A DNA stretch of 64,000 nt from Helianthus annuus (lineage: Eukaryota > Streptophyta > Magnoliopsida > Asterales > Asteraceae). Below the pieces are notes generated by a model. That model saw nothing but the letters and a program-made list of their open reading frames with translations. It was not told the origin of the DNA and made no database searches. The stretch lies in NCBI RefSeq assembly GCF_002127325.2, contig NC_035448.2:87920753-87984752 (forward strand), given 5' to 3'. Positions within the stretch are counted from its first letter, which is position 1. Each line of letters starts with the position of its first letter. The translations under genes and the position numbers were made by a program. Below, piece after piece: positions 43,821-56,831 of this stretch.

Positions 43821-46025
43821 GCGCACCAGCCGTATTTATGGACCTTACGAACAGGGTGTGCAAACCCTACCTGGACAAATTGTCCTTGTCTCCATCGACG
43901 ACATTCTGATCTACACCAAGAGTCAGGAAGAACACGAGCAGCACTTACGTCTTATCTTGGAACTTTTCGGAAGGAGCAAACGTACGCCAAGTTTTCTAAA
44001 TGCGACTTCTGGATACGTGAAGTCCACTCCTTAGGCCATGTAGTGAACAGGGATGCGATCCATGTCGACCCATCCAAGATAGATTCGATCAGGAACAGAC
44101 CAGCACCGTATACACCAACAGAAATACGCCGATTCTTGGGTTTGGCGGGATACCACAGGCAGTTTATCAAAGACTTCTCCAAGATCGCGCAGCCACTTGC
44201 TATGCTGACACAGGAAGGTGTCACCTACCGTTAGGGAGATTCCCAAGAGACCGCTTTTCAGTACCTTAAGGATAGGCTTTGCAGCACACCTATTCTCTCA
44301 CTGCCGGAGGGCACAGATGACTTCGTGGCTTATGGTGATGCATCGATACAGGGTCTCGATGGTGTATTGACACAACGGGATAAGATTATTGCTTACGCTC
44401 GCGACAACTAAAGATTCGTGAACGGAACTACGCGACGCACGATTTAGAGCTGGGAGCTATTGTTTTCGGGCTTAAGATATGGCGACACTACCTGTACGGT
44501 ACCAGGTGCACGATTTACACCGATCACAGGAGTCTCGAGCATATCCTTAAGCAGAAGGATTTAAACATGCGTCAACAAAAATGGGTTGAACTACTGAACG
44601 GCTACGAATGCGCCATCAATTATCATCCAAGCACGGCTAATGTTGTGGCCGACGCCCTCAGTCGAAAGGACGCCCTACCTAAGCGCGTGCGAGCGCTACA
44701 GCCTAATATTCAGTCTGATCTTCCTACACGGATACGAAATGCTCAGGTAGAAGCATTGAAACCAGAAAACGTCATGGCTGAAGCCTTACGCGGCTCGAGG
44801 CAACGGTTAGAACAAAAGGAAGACGACGCCTACTATGTAACAGGATGTATTGGGTCCACCCTATGGCGATCTACGCGAACTTGTGATGGATGAAGCACAC
44901 AAGTCTCGCTACTCGGTACATCCAGGGTCGGATAAAATGTACCACGACATTAGAACTACATATTGGTGGCCTAGCATGAAGGCCCACATTACAAATGATT
45001 GGCTTGAGCGAGAGTCAAGACAGGGTACCAGAAACCCTCAGACTTACTTCAGCAACCCAGGATACCACAGTGGAAATGGGAAGAGATTTCCATGGATTTT
45101 GTTACGGGCTTACCTAGATTCCAGCGTGGGAATGATACTATATGGGTGATCGTGGATCGACTCACCAAGTCTGCACATTTCCTGGCTGTAAAGGAAACGG
45201 ATAAGTTCTCCACTCCCGCGGACATCCATCTTAAAGAAGTTGTTTCTAGGCACGGGGTGCCCATCTCCATATCCTCCGATCGGGATGCACGATTCACGAC
45301 AGAGCTATAACAGTTACCATACCAGCATTCAAGCCGCTCCATTTGAGGCATTGTACGGACGTAAATGCCGGTCATCTCTCTGTTGGGTAGAGGTGGGGGA
45401 TAGTCAGATTACGGGTCCAGAGATTGTAGTGGACGCCACAGAAAAGATTGCACAAATACGACAACGCATGGCGGCAGCACGCGACCATCAGAAAGCCTAC
45501 GCGGGCAAGCGTAGCAAGCCTTGGAATTTCAGGTCGGGGACCGGGTTTTATTGAAAGTTTCACCCTGGAAGGGTGTGGTTCGTTTAGGTAAACGAGGCAA
45601 ACTCAATCCACGGTATGTTGGACCGTTCGAAATCGCTGAAAGAATAGGCCCAGTAGCCTACAGACTGAACCTAACAGCTGAACTCGGTGCAGTTCACAAT
45701 GTATTTCACGTGTCAAATCTGAAGAAGTGCCTGTCAGATGAGACCCTCATAGTTCCTTTTAAGGAACTCACTATCGACGAGCGGTTGCAGTTCGTCGAGG
45801 AACCAGTTGAAATCACGGACCGGGATGTTAAGGTCCTCAAACACAAGAGAATCCCTCTTGTTCGAGTTCGTTGGAACTCCCAGCGTGGTCCAGAGTATAC
45901 CTGGGAACGCGAAGATCTGATGAAAGAAAAGTACCCCAGTTATTCGAAACCAATGCAACCACTACTGAGGCTGAAGCTACTACTACTGAATTTCGGGACG
46001 AAATTCCAAATCAACGGGGGGATGA
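43821..46025 (+). pseudogene. pol: Shattered pol of element 3
   Basis: Pieces of RT (43826-44000, catalytic FIDD block out of frame), RT connection and RNase H (44043-44560), integrase zinc domain (44860-45000) and core (45092-45310) are separated by frameshifts. There is a stop at 44233-44235. A deletion at about 45308 joins the core to a later segment and removes the catalytic Glu block. Only the C-terminal chromodomain-like part (45521-45955) remains readable before another frameshift. Confidence 0.85.
46013..46025 (+). other. Upstream polypurine tract used by element 3
   Basis: AACGGGGGGATGA directly precedes the 3' LTR start at 46026. The 5' LTR and the AATAT duplication show that this tract, not the downstream one, defined the element ends. 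Confidence 0.8.
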
Positions 46026-48416
46026 TGTGACACCCCGGGAAAACCAGTGAACGATATAACTTACCTAGCTTCCTCAGTGAGTGCGTACCAAATTTCGGGA
46101 CGAAATTTCTTTTAAGTTGGGGATAATGTGACAACTCGAGTTTCTGACTTTCACTTTCGCATTAAATGCGCATTGACTTTGACTGTTTAGTTGTTGGATG
46201 GTGGACTTGAAATTGTACGCGTTGTGTTTTAATGAAACGTATTGTCATTTTGCCTATATGTGATTACTTGCTGTGGTAGAAAATAATATTAGAGTTATTA
46301 TTAAAACACTTAGTCCAGATTACGAAACATGACATCCAGATCGAAGGATCACGAAAGATAACCTTAGGTTCGAAGGATCTCGAAACATACCCTTCGAGCA
46401 GAGATAGGATCCTTCGACATCTTTCGGCCCAGTCTCTTCGAAGGACCACGAAACATATCCTTCGACTAGAATCCAGATCTTTCGGCCCAGTCTTTCCAAT
46501 GGGCTTGGCCCATTCCTGTGATACGTTTATATACGTGAATGCATGTAGTCGGCAGTCACTTTCAACCCTAGAGCCTTTCTGTGAGTGACGGCAATTTGGA
46601 ACTCTCGAAGCTTGCTTTAGTTTTCGATTCACCTCGGTTAGTATCCAAGCATTGCATGATTATTTAATTGTTATCCTTGCTAACTGTTAATCGAATACAT
46701 GATTCATTAATATATATACATAATGCCTGATCTCATGTTTGAATCCCTTGCTTATTGATGATGTTGATTATGGTAAACGAAAACGAAACAAGTGAACACG
46801 GTTTGGTTAGTTTAAACACAAAGATCTAAACCTGCTATCGATTAGGGTTTTTGGTATTCTGTTCGGATTATTAATCAATATTATAGATCGATTGTAGTGA
46901 GGAATCGTGCTCGTATGATACTCGTTATGTAGATGTACTGTTAAGATTTGGTACCTGTTGTGATTTGTTTGGACATGCATGATCGATGATGATTGTTAAT
47001 GATGATGACGGCTGTAGATGATTAGGGTTTCTGTTTCTGTAATTGACTGCGTGATATCCGTAACTGATTGTGATCAAACGTAACTGATATGTATCGAAAG
47101 ATACTTGCTACTCGAAACATAGTTGTTGTCGAAAGATGCTTGTTAGTCGAACCATAGTAGTGTTGACCGAAGGATAGCATTGACCGAACCATAGTAGTGT
47201 TGACCGAAAGATGACTTTTGGTCGAAAGATGACATTAGGTTCGAAACATAACTTTCGGTCCGAATGATAACTATGATGACTGTTTGTCGAAAGATTACTA
47301 ATGTGTCGAAAGATAACAGTGGATCGAAAGATATTAGGGATTATAAACATCCTTCGAAGGATGGGATGTATGTTTGATTTATTTGACATGCCATGCTTGG
47401 TGATGAATGTTAACATTTGTATTCGTGTACACTAGCTGTTGAGTAAATATGAAATGATACGTGTTGTGCCGATATGCAAACTGACTGTTGTGTGATACAT
47501 GATTGATGCATGATATTGGCTGTCAAGCACTATGTGACATTAGATTTGCATGCGTATCATTGCGAACATGAACTGATTTGTTATACGTGTATACAATAGG
47601 ACGTGATTAATTACTTGTGAGTGCATAACCTAGCATACCGAGCAAACCAAGGTGAGTTCACACAGCCAAGGCATGGGGTTCCCAGGGTGGGAATGGGATT
47701 TTGATTATTTACTGGTACTTGTCTATAATGGAACGTAGTGATGTTATGGGATGAACTATGGTACACACGTCACTGTTAGAACTACTGCTAGACTAGTAAC
47801 ACTTATTGAACTGATCTTCGCACACCTGCCAAGGGTTGGCCGCGATATTATGACTGACTTCGCACACCTGCCTTTGGAAGGCCGCGAACTGTAATTTACT
47901 AATCTTCGCACACCTGCCTGGTAGGCCGCGATACAACTAAACCTAGTCTAGAATACTCGGGATGAACATCCCCTAATATCTTCGCATACCTGCCTGGGAG
48001 GCCGCGATGGAAACTAATACGATACGTGACATAACGAACGTACATACTACTACTCACGCTATACTATTACTGAACTGTTAACTGTGAACTCGCTCAACTA
48101 GTTGTTGACTCTCTGCTGCATGCCTTGCAGGACATTAGGTACATATGGAGCTTGCACAGGGAGGAGCAGGTCGTTGTGGAGCATGGATTATGTTTTGAAC
48201 TTATTGAACTTATGTTACACATTTGGGCTTTCATACTTATGCTTCCGCTATACTTATAAACTATGATTATGTTTTGAACACCCATCATATTGAATGATTG
48301 GTTTACATTATTATATTTGATATTACATACATGTTCGATATGATTGGTGGCTTGATCCTGGTCAGTCACGCTCCCAAGCGGTGATACTCCGCGTGTGGGA
48401 TTTTGGGGGTGTGACA
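46026..48416 (+). repeat. 3' LTR of element 3
   Basis: Same length as the 5' LTR (2391 bp). The hairpin array is at 47818-48007 and the candidate intron at 47652-48130. Confidence 0.92.
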
Positions 48417-49090
48417 AATATGGTGAAAACATGGTAGATACGCCGCTGGTACTTCTTATATATAAGTGTTTTCATCATATTACATATCGTGGGGTTATTT
48501 AGTTCACTTGGGTAAACGATTTTGAAACGATGTCACACAACGATGTTTTTCTAAGAGATATAAACTATATGAGTTTTTAACGAGTTTTTACAAGATGTTT
48601 TACAAGTTGGTTTTCTAAAGCAAATGTTTTTGGATTAAGAATCATAGCTACGAGGTTTTATAAACTATAACCCACTTGATTTGAGTTGGTTAATTAAGTT
48701 GCAATATTATACTCTTTTCAAAACAAAGTTTTTAATAAAGTATTGCAACACTTAAACTAGCCATGAATTCGACACTCCTATAAAACCTATGTACTCGCCA
48801 GCATTTCTTTGCTGACTAAGTTTTTATATATGTTTCAGGTGTTGATGCTTGAATGATTTCTAGGATGCATGCGTCACATAGGATCCGGACAAGGCCTTAG
48901 GGACATAATAACTATGATAGACAATATAAAACTTGTTTGTTCTATGTTAAGACAATGTTAATGCTTAATTTTATCAATAAAACGAAACACTTTTTGTATC
49001 CGTGGTTGTGAAACAATAGCTTCTGTTACAACACTCCTCGACGTTTCCACCACGGTTTGTTGTCCTACGTGGTCGGGGTGTGACACTTTA

Positions 49091-52000
49091 ATTAAAAATT
49101 CAGCATTTGACTAACTAATAAAGTGCCAAAACATGAGAAAAATATTACTAGACACTTTCCAAAGTGTCGGGAATAAGTTGTGTCACTAAAAATAGTAATA
49201 ACGACACTTTAAAGCTTTGTTAAGCACTTTAACGGATCACTATCCAACCGAAAAACCGGACTTTACCCGGAACATAAAAAATATTGCCAACAACATTGTT
49301 TTTCTTTTTCTGAGCCAGTTAGGGTCCCTGAATACCCTAACACCCGCTATAATGCATAACACACTAGTAACCGAGTTAACCTTCAACTTAACTTAACTAA
49401 TGCCTAACTATTAGTTGGAAACTAACCGGATAACCCCCCCCCCCCAACCGAGTTCGGTCACAATGTGACCATCCCTTGTACCTTGATGATTATTTAATTC
49501 ATCCTTGTCCCATATCAAGTGAACATAGCATCCATTGGTTAATGATGGAGGGTTTTGTCTATAAGAACTAAGCTTAAACCATCATTCTTTCACTAACACA
49601 CTTTACACAACAACACACTCTCTCCCTCCTTGCTTCCTTTCGGCCGAGAACACCCACATCCATCCATCCATTTTCAATTTCCTTCAAGCTATTCCAAGGG
49701 CATACAAGTGTCAAGGATCTCATACGAAGGAGCTCGGTGCATTCGGATAGTGAAGGACCTCACCCCATTGCTTTTATCCACGCGTTTTTCGACTAGTTTC
49801 TTCCCTTGCCTCGAGCTAGTAGTAAGTGACTTCAAACACACTCTTGATCTATCTTAAAGTAGTTAAAATGAACTTTGTCGGTTAAAATCTTTGAACTTAC
49901 AAGAAGACATGCTAAAAGTTTACTAAAATGTTAAATGTGTTGGTTAAAAGCATAAGGGTTGTGTAAATCTTGTAAGACTTGTTTGTTGTAATTATTTAGT
50001 GCCGATCTATGTTGTGGTAGCTCGGATCATCATCTAACCCGGATTAGTCATGTTCATGAATCATGACATAGAGTATGTTTAAGTGTAAAAAGGGTTAAAT
50101 GATGAAACACTACTACACACTAAACATGAACTTGTGTAAAATCGATTTTTCTTATGAAATAGTGTTCTAAACTAGTAGATCTACGGATCTACAAACGGTA
50201 TTTTCAAAGAACCAAGTGTCGGAAGAAAACATATTTTAAAACCGGATCTTTCATGAATAAGAGTGATTTTTTTGTAAACACGCAAGTATGAAAACACTTG
50301 TGTAACACTAAGTTTCGACAAAGAACTATTTTTGTAAAATTCGACAAGAAGTTGTAAAGAAGAAATTCCTTTAAAAACGAGACTTTCAAGAAACCGAGTT
50401 GATTTATACCAAGATCCACTAAAAGTAATGGAAATTACTACATATTTTTGGACAAACCACAAGTTCATGTAATTTTTGCGATTTATATACACTTTGACTA
50501 GTTTGATGGTTGGATATTGTTATTGTTGAACGAGAAAATTGTTGATTTAAATTATAAAAGAAAAGGATACGCTTGAAAGCGTGGCCACCTCCAGTTACAG
50601 AGGAAACTCTGGCGAAATTTTTCTAAAAACCTAACACTTAAAAGTATTTTCATCACAAGTGTTACGAATGTATTTTTGACTTGTTTTCAACATGTAAACT
50701 TCGCCACGACTTTATTTACAAAATATCGGAGGTGGGATTTTCACAAAATAAAACAGGGTAAATATATATTTGATATATATTTTTCATAACGTCACTTGTA
50801 AAATGTTTATGATTATTTTGTGAAATATACAAATATTATTTTTAGGGTAAAAATAATATTATCAAATGTTAACGATTCCAAAATAATACGAACGCCTTCA
50901 CGATAAATATTTAAGTTACAACGGTATAGTTAATACCACCCGACCTTTAAAACGTAACTTACGCATTTTAAGGAAATATTTATGAACGCGTATTTTCGTC
51001 AAGGTATTATTTTGGGAAAATCATATGTATTAAAATATAATATTTTTGGGAAGAATATTTATATTTTGGAGTAAGAAATAAAATATATATTAAGTGAGAC
51101 TTAATAATATATTTCGAAGTTATACGAACGCACATGTATCAAATCCCCCATCCTTGGGAAGGAAAATAATTACCAAGTATTTACAAAATGTAAACACGAA
51201 ATAGTTGTCTAACTATTTCCCAAAAACTTAAACCATGAAACTAAGGCACGGCCGTCCGTCTAATAGAGTTAGTACGTGTAGGTCGTCGCACAGCTGCTTG
51301 ATCAGGAGATATACTTGGTAGAGACGCACCACTGTGAGTTCATGTCCCCCTTTTCTCTTAACGGTTTTCAGTTTTCTAAACTGCGGGGGTGAAATACATG
51401 TTACTATATTTATGAGAACTTTATACATGGTATGGTTAGCGTAAGGAGGTTTACTACTTAGATCATGTGAGTGGGTAGGCGGAAACTTGAGGCCATTAAT
51501 CCTCAGGGTAGGACCGAGGGACAGGAGCGGTAGATCTATCTGGGTGTAGCGAGCCCAGCCCCAGGCCCAGCATAACGGACCTCGGGGTGACTTTGTGCCC
51601 AACGCATAAATCCGCTAGGTTTGAGTCTTCCTACTTGCACTTCACACATATCAATGGCCTTGCAAACCATTGGTGATCTCTTTTTCCTTATTTGCTACAT
51701 ACCAAGATTTTATACATACAAAGGTTTTACTTACTCACTTACACATGAACTCGCTCAACATTATCGTTGATTTTTCCAACTTACATGTATTTCAGGGAAC
51801 TAAAGATCTGGCGCGGTATGTTACGTTTTTCGCTGCATAAGAGTTCGAGGTCATCCAAGTTTAGGGGATGTGACTTTTACCTGGACGAGTCACAGTCCTT
51901 AAACTGTGTTTGTTTCATGTCGATGTTTTCTGAACAATGATATATGTTATCAGGTTGTAATTTCAGTTGCTTGTGTCAACGTCTTCAGACAATGTTATGT

Positions 52001-52133
52001 TACATATGTTTTTAGAAAACTTAAATGGATGATCTTGCATGGTTTTTATTTCATATAGCTTGTTATGGTTAAGCTATGGTATTAAGAAGTCACACCAAAA
52101 TTAACCACGCTTCCGCAAAGCCAGGGTGTGACA
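49091..52133 (+). repeat. 3' LTR of element B, right part
   Basis: It resumes after LTR D and its CTTTA copy. It matches 15498-18033 plus 27280-27786 with scattered differences. It gives the uninterrupted reading through the element 2 target site near 51622. Confidence 0.9.
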
Positions 52134-52275
52134 AGAGCTTGGCGTGACTGGACCGGTATCTTCATTGCGCAGCGGAAGCAAATAAGCTAATACTTCTAGA
52201 AAATGAACGCCGCTAAGTACTCGAATTCCCATGGGTTCTCCTATTCCAACCGTTCCATAGTTTTGAAAATGCAAC

Positions 52276-53271
52276 CTGAGAAAGAACATGCGAAAAAGTC
52301 AACATAAAGTTGAGCGAGTTCATAGTTTGTTTTAAAAAGATTTTAAATAAATCTTTTTGTATACCGGTTTAAAAGCTGTGGAGAAAATTTAGTAAAATCA
52401 GTTTCTCGGCATGTTATATGAAAACTGTGGGTCTAGCCCACAAGAGTATTCGTGCATTGCACGAGAGAGAATGGGCCGAGCCCAAAAGAGTATTTGTAAG
52501 CAGGACCAACACGTCCTCTTACTTGTACATAAGTTGAAAACATTATCAAAGTTTGTCAATACATATATTACGAGTTTGCGTCAAATGAATATTAAAAACA
52601 TTTGAAAGTTACAGTGTTGTAAGTTGGTATGTAAAGCGTCTATGAACATGTTGATCATTAATGTTTCGCGAGGACATTAATTTATGCGATGACATAGGAG
52701 GTACTCAACCCGCGTAGGCAATTTAAGTGTCGAACTCTCGACGCTGGACACAACAACACTCTAAGTGGTCACCCATGGACCGTGAGTGGGGCTCGCCCGT
52801 ACCCATTAGATCTAACCTTTGTTCCTTGGTCCTCAAAAGGATTAATGGCACCTCAGTTACAGCCTATGCTCACATGATCTAAGAGTTCATTCCATAACTT
52901 AATCATACCCTAGTTTGACATATATTTCCCCCTGAAAGTTGTAAACCGAAACATTGAAAGGAAAAGGGGGACATGGTCTCACCGAGTTGTCTCGTTTTTC
53001 GTACGCAGGCCAACCCAGTCCCGTTGTTGCAACTAGGACATTCTCGTCACTAGTCATGAAAATCATGCATGTTTTGTAGAACCGGTATGTTTAGTATAAC
53101 TCGTTCGTAAACCATTCAAGTACGTTGAAAATCATTTGCAACATGGTTTATAAAATATGTGTTTTCGTTCATCAAAATATTGTTTGCTTTTGCAAAAACT
53201 TGCATGTCTTTCCACCCCCGAAAACATATATAAAAATGTAAAACAGTAAAAAGTGGGGGTTATGAACTCAC
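52276..53271 (-). other. Candidate LTR intron, element C
   Basis: On the minus strand AAG/GTGAGTTCA opens it, GAACTCGCTCAAC lies near the end and CATGTTCTTTCTCAG closes it. In C2 the same borders are at 61333 and 60341. Confidence 0.45.
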
Positions 53272-53558
53272 CTTGATATTCCTGTGCAAAGCTAACTTAG
53301 TGTGCTTCCGTAGTGTCGTTCCAAGAACGCGAAGTAGCTAGCGTGCAACTATGACATTCCTACGAAGGAATACTTATAAGTTTTCTAATAAAACAACGTA
53401 GTTAAACTACGTGTCCGAGCTCTACCGCGTCGTTAATAAAATGACCCTACGAAGGTGTTCTTATTATGGTTTGAAATACTCAACTATGGTTATTTGATCC
53501 CGTTTATATTCGGGATAAAACTAAGTCTCGAAAACGACTTAGATTCCGAGTGTTTAGG

Positions 53559-53559
<1 letters not shown>

Positions 53560-53584
<25 letters not shown>
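53560..53584. repeat. AT dinucleotide microsatellite
   Basis: An uninterrupted AT run in the element C LTR; C2 has a shorter AT-rich counterpart near 61625. Confidence 0.85.
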
Positions 53585-53591
<7 letters not shown>

Positions 53592-54469
53592 AATAAATAT
53601 ACTTATGAAGTCGTGTTGGTCATCGTGAATTAGAAGTACGTGGATGGGTCAACGTACGTCTCGTCGTAGCTTTCATAAGACGTAACTAAATAAATACATA
53701 TATCTATGTTCGAATCGTTGACGTTTGGAATAAATATAAAACATTACATTATACATATTTTATAAAAGTATACGGACTAATCACGTTTGAAATAAATAAA
53801 ACGATTACATTTATTTCTTAAGGTCGCACGAATTAGCGACGTTTAAAAATGAATATAAGCCATTGTATTCGTTTTAAAAGAATATTTGGGTTTCAAATAA
53901 TTGAAAGAAATATAAATAATTATATTTACTTTAAAAGATTTCCGAATACTAAACGTTTGTAATAACTATGAAAACTACATTTAGTGTGTAAAAGGGTTTA
54001 AAGTCTTCGTTTAAAATAAATATAAACCGTTATATTTTATTTCATAAAAAAATGTACGAAGTCGATGTGTGAACTACATATTCGAATCCACAATGTTTAA
54101 AATAGCCATACATGTTATATTAATTGTATAAAAGTGCTCGGAATATCGTTGTTTGAGGTAATTATAAACCTTATGTTTATGTTGCAAAAATGTCGGGTTT
54201 CCGATTTTTAGGAAAAACGGACAGAGTTTCCTCTGTTTTTAGGATAACCTCGACATCCAAAGTGTCGATATTTTAGTCAAAACGCAACAAATTTTCAACA
54301 ACAATAAATATATAAAATTACTCGCCAAATGTAAAAGCGTAATTAATCAATAATGTATAAACGTTATCTAATCGGGTCGAGCTCGGTCGCGTAAACAACT
54401 AAAATCTATAAACTTCTAAACAAAGAATAACTTGCTACACTTAACACTTTACCGGGTCTCGTGAGTCGA

Positions 54470-54735
54470 CCGGCGTTGACTGCTGTTGATCGGACCTTGA
54501 CTGCCAAGTCTAACCCAAACCGCTCACTGTGACTATTTTGAACCGATCATCTCGAAACAGAACCGGAACCCGAACGTGAACCCAAAACATAACCGATGTT
54601 AATCGGACCAATCTGCACTGAGTTGACCAGGTCAACTGACTGTTGACCTGAGTTTGACTGAGTCGACTCGGTTTGACCGAGTTGACCCAAACAGTTGACC
54701 ATTGTTGACTTTGGCCATTGACCCGAACACCGAAC
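54470..54735. repeat. TTGAC(C/T) cluster in the element C LTR
   Basis: At least ten TTGACC or TTGACT words on the plus strand within about 260 bp. TTGAC(C/T) is the core of the W-box bound by WRKY factors. The cluster lies between the LTR TATA box and the candidate donor. Confidence 0.75.
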
Positions 54736-55512
54736 TGAGTCGCGAACCCAAACCAGAATCACTGACTGCTGTTAACCGGGTCTGACTCAAAACTGAAATC
54801 TGACCCGAACACGTGTCTGCCTGAATCGGAGCTCCGGAACCCACTCATCAGCCGATATACGACCAAATCAAGGACTAAACATCATTAATCGGAAAAACAA
54901 AGAAAAAAATGAATAAACAAAATATTAGGAGACTCACCGGAGCTCCGGTGACCTCCGCCGCCGTCGGCCATCACCGTCAACATCGTTATCTGTAATCACC
55001 ATCCTTGATACTTGATTCCGATGCTCGTAACTAACATCCCCTTCGATTCCGACGCGAAACCCTCACGCCACCGACGCCGACCTGCCATTTCCGTTCTCTT
55101 GAGTTCCTCTCTCTCTCTCTCTTCGACTGGATCTCTCTTCGTCGCTGATCACTCCACTGATCTCTCTCACTCCGATTGAGTTATATATAAAGTGGTACAG
55201 GGGGGGTGTCGAGTGGCTGGAAAACACCACCGGCCGTGGTTGTTGAATGTCATCGAGAGAAGGGGGTGGCTGGAACCGCCACCTGATTCCGGCGACCGGT
55301 ATTGAGAGAGAGGTGAGAGAGAGGTCGAGTGTGTTTGGCTGTGTGTATTTGAAGGATATTGCTCAGTAGATTAGAGGTTTTGAGAATATAAGGTTTTAGG
55401 GTTTCAGATCTTGAAGAAAGCAGAGGAAAGATCTCAAGGGTGTGCGTGTTATTTTTGATCTGTGGTTTTCAAATGGAGGAATTAGGGTGTCACTACCCAT
55501 ATATACTTAGGG

Positions 55513-55519
55513 TTTTATA
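55513..55519 (-). promoter_or_regulatory. TATA box of the element C LTR
   Basis: Minus strand CACTATAAAACCCTAAG; C2 has TATAAATA at the corresponding place (63412-63419). Confidence 0.5.
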
Positions 55520-56193
55520 GTGGGCTTTGGGCTTGGCCCAAGGCCCACAAGCCCAATATCGCGTGTTATAGTGGCCCGATAATTCCTACGAACCCGTTTT
55601 CGCACACGAGTGTCGTAAAATGCCGTAGAATATTATTTTAGGGTCGAAAGCACGTGAAATTTTGTCGTATGCCATTAATAGGCGCGTATGCTCGTCAGCC
55701 GCGTTAAATCGCGTAAAACATGTCGTCCGTCGTTTCGTGTCCGTTTTGCGTTCCGTTTTCTACTACGGATAATAAATTTTAAAAACGAAGCTAAATATAT
55801 CAAAATATATTAATATCGAGACGAATTTCGAGTCTGATGCTTACGTTTCGTCGTTGTTTGTCGGTGCGTTACTGCAGTCGCGTTTTCGTTCACGTTTGCG
55901 CTTTGTGCCGTTCGAAAGCATGGCGTTTTCACAAAACCACATGCGTAATTATAAGTTATACGTATAGACTTCTTATTTGTCGGCGTGGTCAGCATTCTGT
56001 ACGACATCAGTTCGTTATCGTTTAACGCTCAGTAGATTTCCCGAAAATCACTGTACACGCACTGTAAAGTCGAATAGGCATTCATAGGCATTCAAATAGC
56101 CTAATTAAGTAATTGTGCCTTAAACACTACTTATTATTGCATTAAACGTTTGTTAATCTCGTAATTAAGAGGCGTTAATTACCGGTTGTCACA

Positions 56194-56831
56194 CCCTTAT
56201 TCTGAGATACTAGGTCTTTATACTCAGTGATATTTGGGGTATTATACCCGGACTTCTGCTGTATGGAAGTACTGACCTAGTCCCAGTATAATACTTTCCG
56301 CAAATGCTTGAAACATAGCACCGCCCTCAGCAAGTTGATTAAACAATAAAATTGATAGTCACTGCTATTATAACAAAAGATCCTCTAAAGGGGACACACC
56401 AAAAAGTCGAAGCCGTCATCTCTTTGCATATACGGAAGTATCGACCTGAGCTCTCACGGTCCTCGCAATTTAACCCCTTTACAGATATCATCTGTGGTAT
56501 ACTCACCTGTAAGACTGAATATTGGGATCTAGATACGGGAGTATATTCAAGTGGTGGGACACACGAATAAGTTTAAGTAATCAAGACACTAATAGCGTAT
56601 CTCGAAACAGTTGAAATTTGTGTGAAAATTTCAGTGGACAAACATACTGACAATCTAGGTGAATTGTTTAGAACTTAAAATGAAATCTAGCTTAACGGTG
56701 TTGGTGATGTGTCTCAACAACTAATATGATCCTCTTGCACAAACTCACAAAATATATTATCGGTAAATAGTTTCCCATTTTTTAAAAAAAATCCAAAAAG
56801 ATTTTTAGTGTGTTTTAGCATAAATTTTTGA
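56194..56831. other. Unassigned sequence between element C and the MULE
   Basis: About 640 bp with no convincing frame. Two loosely similar segments mention a yellow-flag-like pattern: GGAAGTACTGACCT near 56265 and GGAAGTATCGACCTGAG near 56425. I do not recognise it; it may be a remnant of another retroelement. Confidence 0.4.

Larger units (their letters stand above)
39672..48416 (+). mobile_element. Tekay-type element 3, young, gag intact, pol destroyed
   Basis: Two 2391-bp LTRs (39672-42062, 46026-48416) with AATAT duplicated at 39667-39671 and 48417-48421. I noticed one difference between the LTRs (near 41249/47603). The internal region keeps a complete gag with a canonical intron-like insertion, has lost protease and the first half of RT, and carries many frameshifts in the remainder. 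The LTR starts 101 bp upstream of the position used in element 2. Confidence 0.92.
39097..48838 (+). other. Candidate LTR intron in solo LTR D, interrupted by element 3
   Basis: CAT/GTGAGT on the left and ATATGTTTCAG on the right, with GTACTCGCCAGCA before the acceptor. The donor is weaker than in the other families and an alternative GTAAGT lies near 38140. Confidence 0.3.
36914..49085 (+). mobile_element. Solo LTR D, itself split by element 3
   Basis: TGTGACAACTGTG at 36914 and GGGGTGTGACA ending at 49085 are flanked by CTTTA on both sides (36909-36913, 49086-49090). Without element 3 it is about 3.4 kb with no internal genes, so it is a solo LTR. Features are a TACGGACCGTA palindrome pair near 37793-37832, TATAAATA at 38017-38024, a donor-like GTGAGT at 39097 and an acceptor-like TTTCAG ending at 48838. 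Confidence 0.85.
15083..52133 (+). mobile_element. Tekay-type gypsy element B, host of four later insertions
   Basis: LTRs of about 3.45 kb (15083-18033 plus 27280-27786; 36504-36913 plus 49091-52133) flank a region with primer site, acidic leader frame, two gag-like genes, protease and pol. The target duplication is AGAGC. Several differences per few hundred bases separate the two LTRs, so it is older than elements 2 and 3. Its 5' LTR holds element 2, its leader solo LTR E, and its 3' LTR solo LTR D, which in turn holds element 3. Pol is closed by three stops. Confidence 0.9.
14470..56193 (-). mobile_element. Minus-strand gypsy element C (5' LTR and leader)
   Basis: Read on the minus strand, a LTR starts at 56193 (TGTGACAACCGG) and ends at 15059 (GGGGTGTGACA), followed by a Met-tRNA primer site and a leader that runs to the Athila-like insertion at 14469. 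The rest of the element should lie left of the window. Element B splits its LTR, with AGAGC duplicated at 15078-15082 and 52134-52138. It is the oldest identifiable host layer of the nest. Confidence 0.85.
52139..56193 (-). repeat. Element C 5' LTR, main part (about 4 kb)
   Basis: Matches LTR C2 over most of its length. In minus-strand order: start TGTGACAACCGG, TATAAAA at 55519-55513, a CT-rich leader, a TTGAC cluster (54735-54470), an AT microsatellite (about 53560-53584), donor-like GTGAGT at 53271, acceptor CTCAG ending at 52276, and the LTR end. No coding content is supported. Confidence 0.85.

Noticed and set aside
36914..49085. D as a complete retrotransposon
   Set aside because: Once element 3 is removed there is no primer site, gag, pol or second LTR; it is a solo LTR with an intact target duplication.
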